Positions 1-8,758 are shown, counted from the stretch's first letter. The stretch: 64,000 nucleotides of DNA from Allorhizobium borbori (GCF_014196535.1 NZ_JACIDU010000016.1:62001-126000), one strand, 5' to 3'. Notes: a model not told the origin generated them from the sequence alone. A program made the numbers and translations.

Positions 1-938
1 TGATGGCCGGCCTCGCCTGCCTTTCGAAATATGCCGGCGTCTATTTCCTGATCGGCGTCGCCATCGCCGCACTGTGGCGCAGGGACATGCGCCTTTCATG
101 GCGGAATGCAGCGGCCATGCTGGGCGCCGCCATCGTCACGCTTGCTCCCAATCTCGTCTGGGTCGTGCTCAACGGCAGCGTCACCTTTTCCCACACCGCC
201 GATAACATTGGCTGGGTTCGCAAATCCTCGATGTTCGAGGGTCTCAATCTTATCGGCGCACTGGAATTCGTTGCCGCGCAATTCGCCGTCGTGGGGCCGC
301 TGCTGTTCGCCGTTCTCATCGCCACGCTTGCCCGGCGGCGCGACGGGCTCGTGGCCTTCACCCTTCCGGTCCTCGTCATCGTTATCGTTCAGGCGATCAT
401 GAACGAGGCGCTCGCGAACTGGGCGGCCAGCGCCTATCTCGCCGGCACGATCGTTGCCGTCGCCGCGCTGGAAACACGCCCGAAACTGCGGCAAGCGGCC
501 ATCGGCACCAATGCCGCGCTCTGTATCGCGCTTGGCCTCATCACGGTTCTGCCGATCCCCGGTCTGGATGGTCAGCCGCTTCTCCGGCGCTTCATGGGAC
601 GCGAAGCCTTCAGCCTTCAGGTAATCGATGAAGCCCGCCGCGAAGGAGCCCTTGCGGTCATCGCCGAAAACCGCAGCATTCTGGCCGACCTCTTTTATAC
701 CGGCCGCGATACAGGGCTCCATTTCTATTCCGTTCCGCCCACGGGGCGGTCCATGAACCATTATCAGATGCAGTACGCCCTGCCGGCCGATACTGCGGGG
801 CCGGTGCTTTGGGTTACGTCCGGCACGGTTCCGCCCTGTGCCGGCGAAGGCCGCACACTCGACACCGACGGCGGCGCCTATGCCCGCCGGATTATCAAGG
901 CCTATCGCACGGATGCGGCCTGCGTTGTCACCCGCTGA
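1..938 (+). CDS. GT39/ArnT-like glycosyltransferase, C-terminal part (5' end outside window)
   Basis: About 311 residues are visible from the first in-frame ATG at position 3, but the reading frame probably begins upstream of the window. The visible part is hydrophobic, with roughly five to six membrane-spanning stretches in the first 190 residues (for example around AAAMLGAAIVTLAPNLVWVV), followed by a soluble C-terminal tail of about 120 residues. This is the architecture of the polyprenyl-phosphate-sugar dependent (PMT_2/GT39) integral membrane transferases, which move a sugar from a lipid carrier to lipid A or other envelope glycans on the periplasmic side. It ends 4 bases before the next gene, a second GT39 member, so the two are probably co-transcribed. 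The family call rests on hydrophobic pattern and neighbour, since the N-terminal catalytic loop is missing. Confidence 0.6.
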   Translation, partial: MAGLACLSKYAGVYFLIGVAIAALWRRDMRLSWRNAAAMLGAAIVTLAPNLVWVVLNGSVTFSHTADNIGWVRKSSMFEGLNLIGALEFVAAQFAVVGPLLFAVLIATLARRRDGLVAFTLPVLVIVIVQAIMNEALANWAASAYLAGTIVAVAALETRPKLRQAAIGTNAALCIALGLITVLPIPGLDGQPLLRRFMGREAFSLQVIDEARREGALAVIAENRSILADLFYTGRDTGLHFYSVPPTGRSMNHYQMQYALPADTAGPVLWVTSGTVPPCAGEGRTLDTDGGAYARRIIKAYRTDAACVVTR

Positions 939-942
939 GAAC

Positions 943-2625
943 ATGCCAATGACGCTGGACCGCGCCGCGCCCACCCCTTCCAAGCCGGCAGAACCCTCGC
1001 GGAGGCTGGCCATCGCGCTCCTCGTTGTCGTCAGCCTGCTTTCCTTCCTGCCCGGCCTCTTCACCATTCCGCCGGTTGACCGCGACGAAGCCCGCTTCGC
1101 ACAGGCCACCCGGCAGATGGTAGAGAGCGGCGATTACATCACCCCACGACTGGGCGAGGAACCGCGCTACAAGAAACCGATCGGCATCTACTGGTTGCAG
1201 GCCGGCGTCGTGGTCACCGCCGGGCCGGCGCGGGTTGCAGAGATCGGCTATTACCGCCTGCCCTCCCTGGTCGCGGCGGTGTTTTCGGTCGTCGTCACCT
1301 ATCTGATCGGTCTGTCGCTGTTTGGTCCTTCGGCCGCCCTCACCGGCGCGATCCTGCTCGCCGCAGCGCCGCTCCTTGGCTTCGAGGCGCATCTGGCCAA
1401 GACGGATGCGGTGAACATGCTGGCCGCCCTGCTCTGCCAGCTCGTTCTGGTTCGGCTTTACATGAACCGCACGCAAGACCCGCCCCGCTTCACGCCGGCG
1501 CTGCTGTTCTGGGGCGCCATGGGAGCCGGCATTCTGGTGAAGGGGCCGATCGTGCCGATGCTGTCGGGCCTGACGGTGCTGACCCTCATCTTTATCGACC
1601 GGAAGGCCGCGTGGTTGCGGGGCCTGCGGCCCGGCCTCGGCATTCCGCTGATGCTCCTCGTCGTGCTGCCCTGGCTTATCGCCGTGCTCGTGCATTCCGG
1701 CGGGGATTTCTTCCGCGAATCCATCGGTCACGATCTTCTTGGCAAGGTATCCACCGGGCAGGAATCCCACGGCAAACCACCCGGCTGGCACCTCCTCACG
1801 GGCTTGCTCACCTATTGGCCGGGCAGTTTCGTCGTCATCGCCGCCACCCCCTGGGTGTGGCGGAACCGTGGGGATGCAGCAGTGCGTTTCTGCCTGGCAT
1901 GGCTGGCACCCTTCTGGATTGCCTTCGAACTGGTCGTTACCAAGCTGCCGCACTACACCCTGCCGGCGGCACCGGCGGCCTTTCTCATGGCGGGTGCGGC
2001 TATCGCGGCAACGGCACCCGTCTTTGCAAAGGGCTGGCGACGCTTTGTCCTTGGTCTTGCCGCCGGGTTGGGTCTGCTTCTGGCGCTGGCCTTACCCTTT
2101 GCCTTCCATTGGTATCAATCCGCCTTGCCACCCTTCGCGGCCTTTGCCATCGCCGCGCTCATTCTGGTCGCGGGTGGTCTTGCCCTTCACCAGCTTATCG
2201 GGGAAAAGACCCTCGCCGCCCTCGGTCTGCTGGCGGCCGAAGCCATCATGGCGCAGGCGCTGCTTTTCGGCCTGCTGATGCCACAAGCCGACCGGTTCTG
2301 GATTGCGCCCCGCGCTGCCGAAACACTGAAGCAGCTTGCCATCTGCCCATCGCCCCGCATTTTCATCGCCGGCATGAACGAGGCGAGCATGCTGTTTGCG
2401 CTCGGCAAGGACATCACCTTCGGCGATGGCGCTGCGGCCGCCACGTTCCTCGACGCGCCGGATTGCCGGATCGCGCTGCTGGAGACGCGGCAGAAACCCG
2501 CATTTCAGTCCAACCTTGCCGCTTTGGGCAAAGAACCGCCGGAAGCGCGCGCAAGCATAGACGGTTTCAACCTCGGTTCCGGCAAGTGGATCACCCTTGA
2601 GGTCGTGACCAATATCCCGCATTGA
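943..2625 (+). CDS. ArnT-like glycosyltransferase, GT39 / PMT_2 family
   Basis: A 560-residue multi-spanning membrane protein. After the first transmembrane helix it shows PPVDRDEARFAQATRQM, the acidic DE-containing first periplasmic loop typical of ArnT-like enzymes that use undecaprenyl-phosphate-linked sugars to modify lipid A or other envelope glycans; HLAKTDAVNMLAAL follows in the next helix region. About ten further hydrophobic segments precede a C-terminal soluble domain. The ATG at 943 lies 4 bases after the preceding stop; a second ATG at 949 is also possible. Longer readings from 838 overlap the upstream gene and are unlikely. It is followed by a PAP2 phosphatase gene, which together suggests an envelope lipid modification cluster. 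The sugar and acceptor cannot be told from sequence. Confidence 0.8.
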   Translation: MPMTLDRAAPTPSKPAEPSRRLAIALLVVVSLLSFLPGLFTIPPVDRDEARFAQATRQMVESGDYITPRLGEEPRYKKPIGIYWLQAGVVVTAGPARVAEIGYYRLPSLVAAVFSVVVTYLIGLSLFGPSAALTGAILLAAAPLLGFEAHLAKTDAVNMLAALLCQLVLVRLYMNRTQDPPRFTPALLFWGAMGAGILVKGPIVPMLSGLTVLTLIFIDRKAAWLRGLRPGLGIPLMLLVVLPWLIAVLVHSGGDFFRESIGHDLLGKVSTGQESHGKPPGWHLLTGLLTYWPGSFVVIAATPWVWRNRGDAAVRFCLAWLAPFWIAFELVVTKLPHYTLPAAPAAFLMAGAAIAATAPVFAKGWRRFVLGLAAGLGLLLALALPFAFHWYQSALPPFAAFAIAALILVAGGLALHQLIGEKTLAALGLLAAEAIMAQALLFGLLMPQADRFWIAPRAAETLKQLAICPSPRIFIAGMNEASMLFALGKDITFGDGAAAATFLDAPDCRIALLETRQKPAFQSNLAALGKEPPEARASIDGFNLGSGKWITLEVVTNIPH

Positions 2626-2700
2626 AAACCGATAGAAATCAGCACTTGTCAGCTTTGCTTCACACGGACGTCATTGATCCGCTCTTTAGTTGCGCGAACA

Positions 2701-3582
2701 ATGACGGGGCAGAGACAGTGCATGAAACGGATATCGCAGTCATGGAATTGGTATCGCGATAGCTGGCAGCATAAGCCGCTTTTCAATATCTTCATCGCAA
2801 CCTTCGCCCTGTCCGCCTTCTTCATCATGATGCCCATGCTGGATATCTGGTTCAGCGAACTCTTCTATGTCGAAGGCGAGGGATTTCCGGCCCGCAAAGT
2901 CGAACTCTTGCTCACCATCCGCGCCATCGGCCAGTATTTTCCAATCGCCTTCGCCATCGTCATTCTGGTGGCCATCATCCTCAAGCTGATCTACCCCAGC
3001 CGTCGCTGCCTGTTCCCCGCGCGGTTCACGGTCTATTTCGGCAGTCTGTTTCTTCTGGGCCCCGGCCTTCTCGTCAACGGCATCCTGAAACCGCTGTGGG
3101 ACAGGCCGCGCCCGGTGAACACGATCGATTTCGGCGGCGTCCTGCCCTTCGTACAGGCCTGGACGATGGGCGGCGGCTTCTTTGCGAACCGCTCCTTCGT
3201 CTCGGGCGAGACGGCGGGGGTCATCTGTCTGCTGCCGCTTGCATTTTTCGTCGCAAAGGAGTGGCGACGCAGCGTCATGGGGCTTCTGCTGGCCTTTGCC
3301 GTCATCATCTCCGTCAACCGTATCGCCTTCGGTGCGCATTACCTTTCCGATGTGCTGATCTCGGCGGGCCTGATGTTCGCGCTCTCCGTCGGCCTCTGGC
3401 AGTTGATCTTCAACGAGGCCTCCTGCGCCATCAGCGAAGAAATCCTTGAAGCAAGGTTGAGCAGGGCCGGCTACAGCCTGCATGGCAGGATCCGCCGGTT
3501 GAAGGCCGCGTTCGTCCGAACCGGTCACAGCGCATGGGCATGGCTCGGCACGGCAAGACCCGGCAGCACGCACAAGGCGTAG
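2701..3582 (+). CDS. PAP2-family membrane phosphatase (LpxE-like)
   Basis: About 293 residues with six hydrophobic helices. The type 2 phosphatidic acid phosphatase signature is present in three blocks: KPLWDRPRP (motif 1), SFVSGET (motif 2) and NRIAFGAHYLSDV (motif 3, with the catalytic His and its Asp partner). In the classical motif PSGH the last position is His; here it is Glu, a variant that leaves one catalytic His. Family members remove phosphate from lipid A, phosphatidylglycerophosphate or undecaprenyl diphosphate on the periplasmic face. It follows the two GT39 genes on the same strand, so a role in lipid A remodelling is a reasonable inference. The start is uncertain: ATG 2701 is used here, ATG 2722 is possible, and TTG 2674 seems less likely. 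Confidence 0.75.
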   Translation: MTGQRQCMKRISQSWNWYRDSWQHKPLFNIFIATFALSAFFIMMPMLDIWFSELFYVEGEGFPARKVELLLTIRAIGQYFPIAFAIVILVAIILKLIYPSRRCLFPARFTVYFGSLFLLGPGLLVNGILKPLWDRPRPVNTIDFGGVLPFVQAWTMGGGFFANRSFVSGETAGVICLLPLAFFVAKEWRRSVMGLLLAFAVIISVNRIAFGAHYLSDVLISAGLMFALSVGLWQLIFNEASCAISEEILEARLSRAGYSLHGRIRRLKAAFVRTGHSAWAWLGTARPGSTHKA

Positions 3583-3700
3583 AAAGCCCGCCCGCCAAGA
3601 CCTCGGCGGGCAGCCTGCCTGTGTAGATTTCGGTTTCATGACAAAACTGGAAAATGAAGGTCGCGCCGCTTCACACCGGTGACATTCGCCCGCCCTAAGA

Positions 3701-4106
3701 GTGTCCGCAATCAAGCCAGCAGGCCGCAACACCATCAAGAATGTCGGCGACAAGTTCGACCTGCGCACCGCCAAGATCCCGCTCATCGATCCTGTCAACG
3801 GCAAGCTGCCGACCGGCGGCAACGCCGTCGTCGTTCCCGGCACCGGCTCTGTGCCGAACAACGAACTGGCCGCCAAATCGCCGGATTATCTCCGCAATTT
3901 CTACAAGGAAAACCCGCTCTTCCTCACCGGTCTCTCACAGATGGACCGTATGATCCCGTGGTATTCCTTCCCCCGGTTCGAACGGCGTGAAGGTCACCCA
4001 GACCATCGTCGAGAACCTCTCGCGCATCGTCGAGCAGAAGGCCGGCGCCAACGAAGCGCTGGATGACGCCGCAGCCGAAGTGAAGAAGCTTTTGCCGCGC
4101 AAGTAA
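3701..4106 (+). pseudogene. Fragment of an ABC sugar solute-binding protein, frameshifted
   Basis: Only the C-terminal part of a family 1 (sugar type) periplasmic binding protein remains. The first piece reads with LPTGGNAVVVPGTGSVPNNE and ends at WYSFP; the continuation NGVKVTQTIVENLSRIVEQK lies in another frame and ends AAAEVKKLLPRK at the TAA of 4104-4106. The frames join exactly if one C is removed from the run of five C at 3970-3974, so a single-base insertion (or a sequencing error) separates them. There is no N-terminal half, signal peptide or partner permease. A rho-independent terminator follows directly, as for the end of a former operon. The start given is the first ATG-independent point where homology-like sequence is readable, not a real start codon. 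Confidence 0.65.
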
Positions 4107-4130
4107 GGGCCCAGGAGCCGCCGTGTTTGA

Positions 4131-4154
4131 GGGGCGTTTTCGAGCGCCCCTTTT
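4131..4154 (+). terminator. Rho-independent terminator after the binding-protein remnant
   Basis: GGGGCG (4131-4136) pairs with CGCCCC (4145-4150) around an 8-base loop and is followed by TTTT. It sits 25 bases after the stop of the solute-binding-protein remnant. Confidence 0.7.
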
Positions 4155-4164
4155 CGCGTAATCG

Positions 4165-4364
4165 TCACGCGTGATCGCCAGCGGACCCTTCCGCCATGCC
4201 CGGCGCATAGCCCATTTCCGCCGCCGCACGGCGAACGCGCCGGGCCGTTTCCGCACTGACCGGCCCCTTGCCGTTGATCACGCGGCTTGCCGTACTGATC
4301 GAGCAGCCCCCGCCCGGGCCGCGATTTTTTCAAGTGTGACCGTGGTTTGCATCGACTTCGCCAT
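4165..4364 (-). pseudogene. Fragment of a LacI-family regulator (DNA-binding domain only), frameshifted
   Basis: On the minus strand from ATG 4364 the product begins MAKSMQTTVTLEKIAARAG, the start of a LacI helix-turn-helix. The reading frame then breaks at a GGGGGCTGC run; in another frame it continues SISTASRVINGKGPVSAE and then ETARRVRRAAAEMGYAPG, the rest of a LacI headpiece, and stops at TGA 4165-4167 after roughly 65 residues. The whole effector-binding domain is missing. It faces the remnant sugar binding protein, so the two are best explained as the two ends of one deleted sugar-uptake locus. Confidence 0.7.
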
Positions 4365-4526
4365 GATGAAGGCCGCCTGCGATCGCAAGACCGCACAAGG
4401 CCCGCACATCATGCCGGTCGATTATGACTGTCGTGCAAAACCGACGACGGGGATCTTCACCTTGCGACCCGCAACCCGTTTTGCAGGCACTGGAATTGTC
4501 ACAAGACTGCCTCCTTCGACACAGGA

Positions 4527-5288
4527 TCAGTGGATGATCTGATCAAGGAAGTGGCGCGCACGCTCGGTCTGCGGCGCGGTAAAGAAGGCTTCCGGCTTCG
4601 CCTGCTCTATAATGCGGCCCTTGTCCATGAACACGATCCGGTCCGCAACTTCTCTGGCAAAGCCCATTTCGTGGGTGACACACAGCATGGTCATGCCTTC
4701 ATTGGCGAGACCCTTCATGGTTTCGAGCACTTCCTTGACCATTTCCGGGTCGAGCGCCGAAGTCGGCTCGTCGAACAGCATGATTTTTGGCTGCATGCAC
4801 AGCGCACGGGCAATCGCCACGCGCTGCTGCTGGCCACCGGAAAGCTGGATCGGGAACTTTTTGGCTTGATCAGCGATGCGGACCTTTTCCAGAAGCGCCA
4901 TGGCGCGATCTTCGGCCTCCCGGCGTCCAAGGCCATGGGCCGACATTGGCGCGAGGATACAGTTTTCGAGAATGGTCATATGCGGGAAGAGATTGAAGCT
5001 CTGGAACACCATGCCCGTCTCACGCCGAACGAGATCAACCGATTTCGGCTCGGGCTTCAGTTCGAAGCCGTTGACATAGATAAGACCTTCATCGTGCCGC
5101 TCGATGTGGTTGATGCAACGAATGAGCGTCGACTTGCCGGAGCCGGAGGGGCCGCAGACGACGATGCGTTCGCCTTTTGCGACCCTGAGATCGACTTCGG
5201 ACAAGGCGGCGAAATCGCCGAAGCGCTTGTAGACGGCTTCCATGCGCACTGCGGACGTTTCGGAAGCGGTAGCAGACTGGCTGGTCAT
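4527..5288 (-). CDS. Polar amino-acid ABC transporter, ATP-binding protein
   Basis: A 253-residue ABC ATPase of the GlnQ/HisP/AapP type. It has the Walker A loop GPSGSGKST, the signature LSGGQQQR, the Walker B IMLFDEPTSALD and the downstream switch histidine in CVTHEMGFA. It powers uptake through the adjacent permease at 5302-6009 with the periplasmic binding protein at 6138-6974. ATG 5288 (reading MTSQSATASE) is chosen because it starts just after the permease stop; an upstream start at 5324 would overlap the permease end. It is the last gene of the long leftward operon. Whether this set moves an amino acid or an organic acid related to the catabolic genes is not visible in the sequence. Confidence 0.93.
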   Translation of the reverse strand: MTSQSATASETSAVRMEAVYKRFGDFAALSEVDLRVAKGERIVVCGPSGSGKSTLIRCINHIERHDEGLIYVNGFELKPEPKSVDLVRRETGMVFQSFNLFPHMTILENCILAPMSAHGLGRREAEDRAMALLEKVRIADQAKKFPIQLSGGQQQRVAIARALCMQPKIMLFDEPTSALDPEMVKEVLETMKGLANEGMTMLCVTHEMGFAREVADRIVFMDKGRIIEQAKPEAFFTAPQTERARHFLDQIIH

Positions 5289-5301
5289 GACGGGCGGCCT
5301 T

Positions 5302-6009
5302 TCAAGATGGGCGGCGACGGGCAAGGACGGTCTTGGCGTCCCGGGCTACAGAGCGTTCGAAGTGGCGCTCAAGCCGTTGCTGGAAGAGATCCCAAATCGA
5401 GACCAGGAGCAGATAATAGACGGTCGCTGCGGCATAGACTTCGAGGATCTGGAAATGTTCCTGCATCAGCATGTCACTGCGCCGCATGATTTCCTCGACC
5501 GAAATGACCGAGGCGAGCGAGGTTGCCTTGAGCAGCGAATTCACCGAATTACCGAAGGGAGGGATCATCAGACGGAAGGCCTGCGGCAGGGTCACACGCC
5601 AGAAGATGGTCGTCTTCGGGATGGACAGCGCCCAGGCGGCTTCGCGCTGACCGCGCGGCACGGCCATGAAGCCGCTGCGAATGATTTCGGCGAGGTAGGC
5701 GGCCTCATGGAGGATGAGGCCGATCAGAGCCGAGCCGATTACACCGAACTTGATACCGAGTTGAGGCAGGCCGGTATAGATCACCACGAGCTGGATCAGC
5801 AGCGGCGTGCCGCGAAAGAACCAGACATAGACTCTGGCAAAAACAGAGAGCGGACGATTGGCCGACATGCGCATCAGGGCGATGATCATGCCGAGGACAA
5901 GACCGCCAACCACCCCGGCCACTGTCAAACCGACCGTGACGACCACGCCTCCGAGCAGGAAGTGATTGAAGAGATAGTCGAAAAAAGCGGCGGGATCGAA
6001 GTAGCGCAC
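5302..6009 (-). CDS. Polar amino-acid ABC transporter, permease (HisM family)
   Basis: A 235-residue inner-membrane permease with about five transmembrane helices and the cytoplasmic EAA loop (EIIRSGFMAVPRGQREAAWA) that docks on the ATPase. It starts with GTG at 6009, preceded by AGGAG at a good distance. Only one permease gene is present, whereas many members of this family work as a pair, so it probably forms a homodimer. The ATPase gene follows after 13 bases. A strong stem-loop separates it from the binding-protein gene upstream. Confidence 0.92.
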   Translation of the reverse strand: MRYFDPAAFFDYLFNHFLLGGVVVTVGLTVAGVVGGLVLGMIIALMRMSANRPLSVFARVYVWFFRGTPLLIQLVVIYTGLPQLGIKFGVIGSALIGLILHEAAYLAEIIRSGFMAVPRGQREAAWALSIPKTTIFWRVTLPQAFRLMIPPFGNSVNSLLKATSLASVISVEEIMRRSDMLMQEHFQILEVYAAATVYYLLLVSIWDLFQQRLERHFERSVARDAKTVLARRRPS

Positions 6010-6085
6010 GTCTTGTCTCCTGGAACGGCCCGGACATCGGCATCAAGCACGCCACCCGAGGAAAACCGTGTAAAATAAGTTGGTC

Positions 6086-6124
6086 GGAGCGACCCCACCA
6101 TTTTAGAGAAAATGGGGTCGCTCC
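6086..6124 (-). other. Long stem-loop between binding-protein and permease genes
   Basis: GGAGCGACC at the left pairs with GGTCGCTCC at the right, and inside it CCATTTT pairs with AAAATGG around AGAG, with a three-base bulge. The hairpin lies downstream of the binding-protein stop. In many binding-protein ABC operons such a structure stabilises the upstream mRNA or attenuates the downstream part so that more binding protein is made; that role here is inference. Confidence 0.65.
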
Positions 6125-6137
6125 GGATCGCCATCGA

Positions 6138-6974
6138 TCAGGTCGGGCCGGGGCCGGCGATTTCGAGCGCCTGGTCGGCCTTCAGCGCGGTCAGGCCGAA
6201 CTTGTCGAACAGAGCCTGATAGCTGCCGTCGGCACGCATGTCGTTCAGCGCCTTGACCACAGCGTCAGCCACGGCCTTGTTACGGAAGGCCATGGTGGTG
6301 CGGGCGGCGCCAAGTTCGGTCAGCGCTTCCTTGACCTTCCCCTTGGAAACGAGGTCGCGGGCAACGCTGTCCACCAGAAGGGCGTTGTCGGCCTGACCGG
6401 CGAGAAGGGCTGCGATCACGTTGGTCGCGGTCGGGAAGGTGCGGATCTCAACGGCCTTGCCGCCCTTGGCAACGGCTTCGTCGGAGAACTTCTTCATCCA
6501 GTTCATCTGGTAGGAACTGACTTCTACGGCCGAGGTCTTGCCAAGCAGTTCCTCGGGCTTGGTATAGGTTTCCTTGCTGCCGGGTGCGACGACGACCGAA
6601 ACCGACTGGCGGGCGTAAGGGACCGTATACATCAGCTTGGACCGCTCTTCGGTCCAGAACATGCCGGTGTTCAGACCATCGATACGCCCGGCATTCATGG
6701 CGGGGATCATCGCCGGAAAGTCCATGCGAACGAGTTCGATGGTCAGACACAGGCGCTTGGAAAGTTCGTCGGCCAGTTCGACATTGAGGCCCTGAAGTTT
6801 CCCGTCCTTGTCGATGAACTGCTGCGGCGGGTTGGTCGGGTTGATCGAAAGCTGCAGCTTGCCCTTCTCGATCAGGTTGTCATCGCTGACGGCCGGCGTA
6901 CAGGCGGCATGCGCAGCGATCGGCGCGAGGAAAAGGGCGGCGACGGCGCTCGCCCGAAGCAGGGATGTCATCAT
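6138..6974 (-). CDS. ABC transporter solute-binding protein, family 3
   Basis: A 278-residue periplasmic protein. From ATG 6974 the product begins MMTSLLRASAVAALFLAPIA, a Sec signal peptide ending near AHA-AC, and GGAG stands 10 bases before the ATG. The mature part has the family 3 hallmark QFIDKDGKLQGLNVELADEL and the later MNAGRIDGLNTGMFWTEER. It captures a small polar solute for the permease and ATPase encoded downstream. A longer reading back to 7127 has no signal peptide and is rejected. Being in the same direction as the CoA-transferase and dehydrogenase genes, it may import the substrate of that pathway. Confidence 0.9.
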   Translation of the reverse strand: MMTSLLRASAVAALFLAPIAAHAACTPAVSDDNLIEKGKLQLSINPTNPPQQFIDKDGKLQGLNVELADELSKRLCLTIELVRMDFPAMIPAMNAGRIDGLNTGMFWTEERSKLMYTVPYARQSVSVVVAPGSKETYTKPEELLGKTSAVEVSSYQMNWMKKFSDEAVAKGGKAVEIRTFPTATNVIAALLAGQADNALLVDSVARDLVSKGKVKEALTELGAARTTMAFRNKAVADAVVKALNDMRADGSYQALFDKFGLTALKADQALEIAGPGPT

Positions 6975-7065
6975 GTTCTCATCTCCGGAGTTGTGAAACC
7001 TTGAATTCACGTTTTCTTGTTCTTGGGCCGCCTTGGGGAGCCGAAGCGCGTTGCACCCGTTGCAC

Positions 7066-7359
7066 CTAGCCGATCTGGCGAAGCTGTATACGCGTGAAAT
7101 TCTTGACATAAGGCTCGAAAGGACCAAAGCCCTTTACCTGCTGAAATTCGGGGGTCTCAAAGGCCCATTGACCGGCCACCTGATACATCGCGGCGTAACG
7201 CGGGCCATCGCCCAACGATACGAAGCGCCTGGCTGAAAGCCAGCCTGGACAAGCAAGCAGATCCGGGAAATGCTTTTCGACATACCACGCGTTGAAGGCT
7301 TCCTCGTGTTCCGGGTCGATATCGACCCGGACGATATGGGTGAAAGCTTCGTCCTGCAT
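7066..7359 (-). CDS. Small dimeric alpha/beta-barrel-like protein
   Basis: A 97-residue soluble protein beginning MQDEAFTHIVRVDIDPEHEE. The pattern of a first strand, a helix with FNAWYVEKHFPDLLACPGW, a basic strand SARRF and a final strand resembles the ferredoxin-like dimeric barrel group (EthD/ABM/DUF4286-type) seen in many catabolic operons, where members act as small isomerases, oxygenases or of unknown function. It starts 10 bases after the lyase gene and precedes the binding-protein gene, so it belongs to the leftward operon. The specific reaction is unknown. Confidence 0.6.
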   Translation of the reverse strand: MQDEAFTHIVRVDIDPEHEEAFNAWYVEKHFPDLLACPGWLSARRFVSLGDGPRYAAMYQVAGQWAFETPEFQQVKGFGPFEPYVKNFTRIQLRQIG

Positions 7360-7369
7360 GATGGCCTCC

Positions 7370-8311
7370 TTACGACAGGCGAATGTCGCCGGCCTTCAGC
7401 GCGGCAGCGACGACGTTAGCGATATTGGCGGCGACGGCGTCTTCGGTGGGCATCATCGGCAGGCGCGGCGAAGCGTTGCGAATGATGCCAAGCGCCTTCA
7501 GGCCGGTCTTCATGCGGGTGTGCATGTCGATGAGCGGGGCCGGGCCGTAGATGGCTCGCACGATCGGATAGAGCCGGTCGTTGACAGCGCGCATGGCGGC
7601 AAGATCACCGGCAGCGCCTGCCTGGCAGAGTTCCACGAAGAGATGCGGTGCAAGACTGCCCAGACCAGACAGGATACCATCGGCACCAACCGCCATTTGC
7701 GGCAGAAACCAGTTGTAGTTGGACGCGAGGATCGCGACATGCGGGCTTTGCTTCTTCACCGCGCGCCAGTTCTCGTCATAGGCCAGCATCGTGTCGCTGC
7801 CTTCCTTGACGGCAATCACGCCCTTGATCGCCGCAAGCTCGCAGAGCGTCTCGGTTGAATAACCGTAACCGGAAGTAACCGGATACTGGAAAAGCGAAAC
7901 CGGGATGCCGATGGCTTCCGACACGGCACGGACATAGGTGACCGGCGCGCGCGCGGTGGCCGAAGCTCCACCACCAAGCGGGCCAGGTGGGAAGAGCACG
8001 GCACAATCGGCACCGGCTTCCTCGGCCATCCTGGCTTCGGCAATGGCCTCAACCGTCGAGGTGGCGATGATGCCTGCAAGGACAGGCTTGTTCGGGATGT
8101 GGACGCGGGTGCGCTCGATTACCTGACGGCGTTCCTCGGCGACAAGAAGACCGCCTTCGCCGGCATGGCCATTGACGAGAACCGCCGTCACGCCATCCGG
8201 CGCAACGCAATAATCGAGCACGCGAGCATAGTCGTCCCAATCGATCGAGAAATCGTCGCGATAGGGCAGAAGTGTGGCAACCGTCAGGCCCTTCAGGTCG
8301 GGAGTTTTCAT
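7370..8311 (-). CDS. Dihydrodipicolinate synthase-family lyase (DapA-like)
   Basis: A 313-residue TIM-barrel class I aldolase. The Schiff-base lysine is in GVIAVKEGSDT and the catalytic tyrosine in LFQYPVTSGYG. The classic DapA motif GTTGE is replaced by VNGHAGEGG, so this is not housekeeping DapA but a member of the wider group that cleaves or forms 2-oxo acids (for example 2-keto-3-deoxy-gluconate or 4-hydroxy-2-oxoglutarate aldolases). ATG 8311 is preferred because GAGGA lies 5 bases upstream; ATG 8323 overlaps the preceding stop. It lies between the MaoC genes and the transporter genes of the leftward operon, suggesting it cleaves a hydroxy-oxo intermediate; the substrate is unknown. Confidence 0.82.
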   Translation of the reverse strand: MKTPDLKGLTVATLLPYRDDFSIDWDDYARVLDYCVAPDGVTAVLVNGHAGEGGLLVAEERRQVIERTRVHIPNKPVLAGIIATSTVEAIAEARMAEEAGADCAVLFPPGPLGGGASATARAPVTYVRAVSEAIGIPVSLFQYPVTSGYGYSTETLCELAAIKGVIAVKEGSDTMLAYDENWRAVKKQSPHVAILASNYNWFLPQMAVGADGILSGLGSLAPHLFVELCQAGAAGDLAAMRAVNDRLYPIVRAIYGPAPLIDMHTRMKTGLKALGIIRNASPRLPMMPTEDAVAANIANVVAAALKAGDIRLS

Positions 8312-8319
8312 CATCTTCC

Positions 8320-8754
8320 TCATAAAGCCGGCTTCTTGCGGGGAAACTTCAGCGTGGCTTCGGCCTTCAGCACTTCCAGCCCCTCGGTGTTGCGGGCGCT
8401 TGCCTGCCAGATGATCGTCCGGTTTTCGTCCCGTTTCTCGGCGATCCACACCTCGAAAGTGATGGTGTCGCCGTAAAAGACGGGGCCGGTAAACCAGAAG
8501 CGGTCTTCGATGGACACGCCGACCACGCCAACGAGTTCGCTCGTCAAAATGCTCGTGCAAAGGCCGGCGACCATGATCCCGGGGGCGAGACGCTTGCCGA
8601 AGCGGGTGCCGCCGGCATAGACCTCATCGATATGAACCGGGCCGAAATCGCCCGTTGCCGCGATATAAAGCGCGCCGTCGGCTTCCGTGATCGTCTTGGC
8701 AATCGCGACCTTGTCCCCGACATTCAGGTCATCGAAGGATTTAGTATCATACAT
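8320..8754 (-). CDS. MaoC-like (R)-specific enoyl-CoA hydratase, active subunit
   Basis: A 144-residue single hot-dog domain starting MYDTKSFDDLNVGDK. It carries the hydratase loop GDFGPVHIDEVYA, with the catalytic Asp and His in place, and the downstream LAPGIMVAGL. Such proteins add water to 2-enoyl-CoA. The next gene upstream, only 4 bases away, encodes a second hot-dog protein that lacks both catalytic residues, so the two probably form one heteromeric hydratase acting after the acyl-CoA dehydrogenase of the same operon. Confidence 0.85.
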   Translation of the reverse strand: MYDTKSFDDLNVGDKVAIAKTITEADGALYIAATGDFGPVHIDEVYAGGTRFGKRLAPGIMVAGLCTSILTSELVGVVGVSIEDRFWFTGPVFYGDTITFEVWIAEKRDENRTIIWQASARNTEGLEVLKAEATLKFPRKKPAL

Positions 8755-8758
8755 GAGG

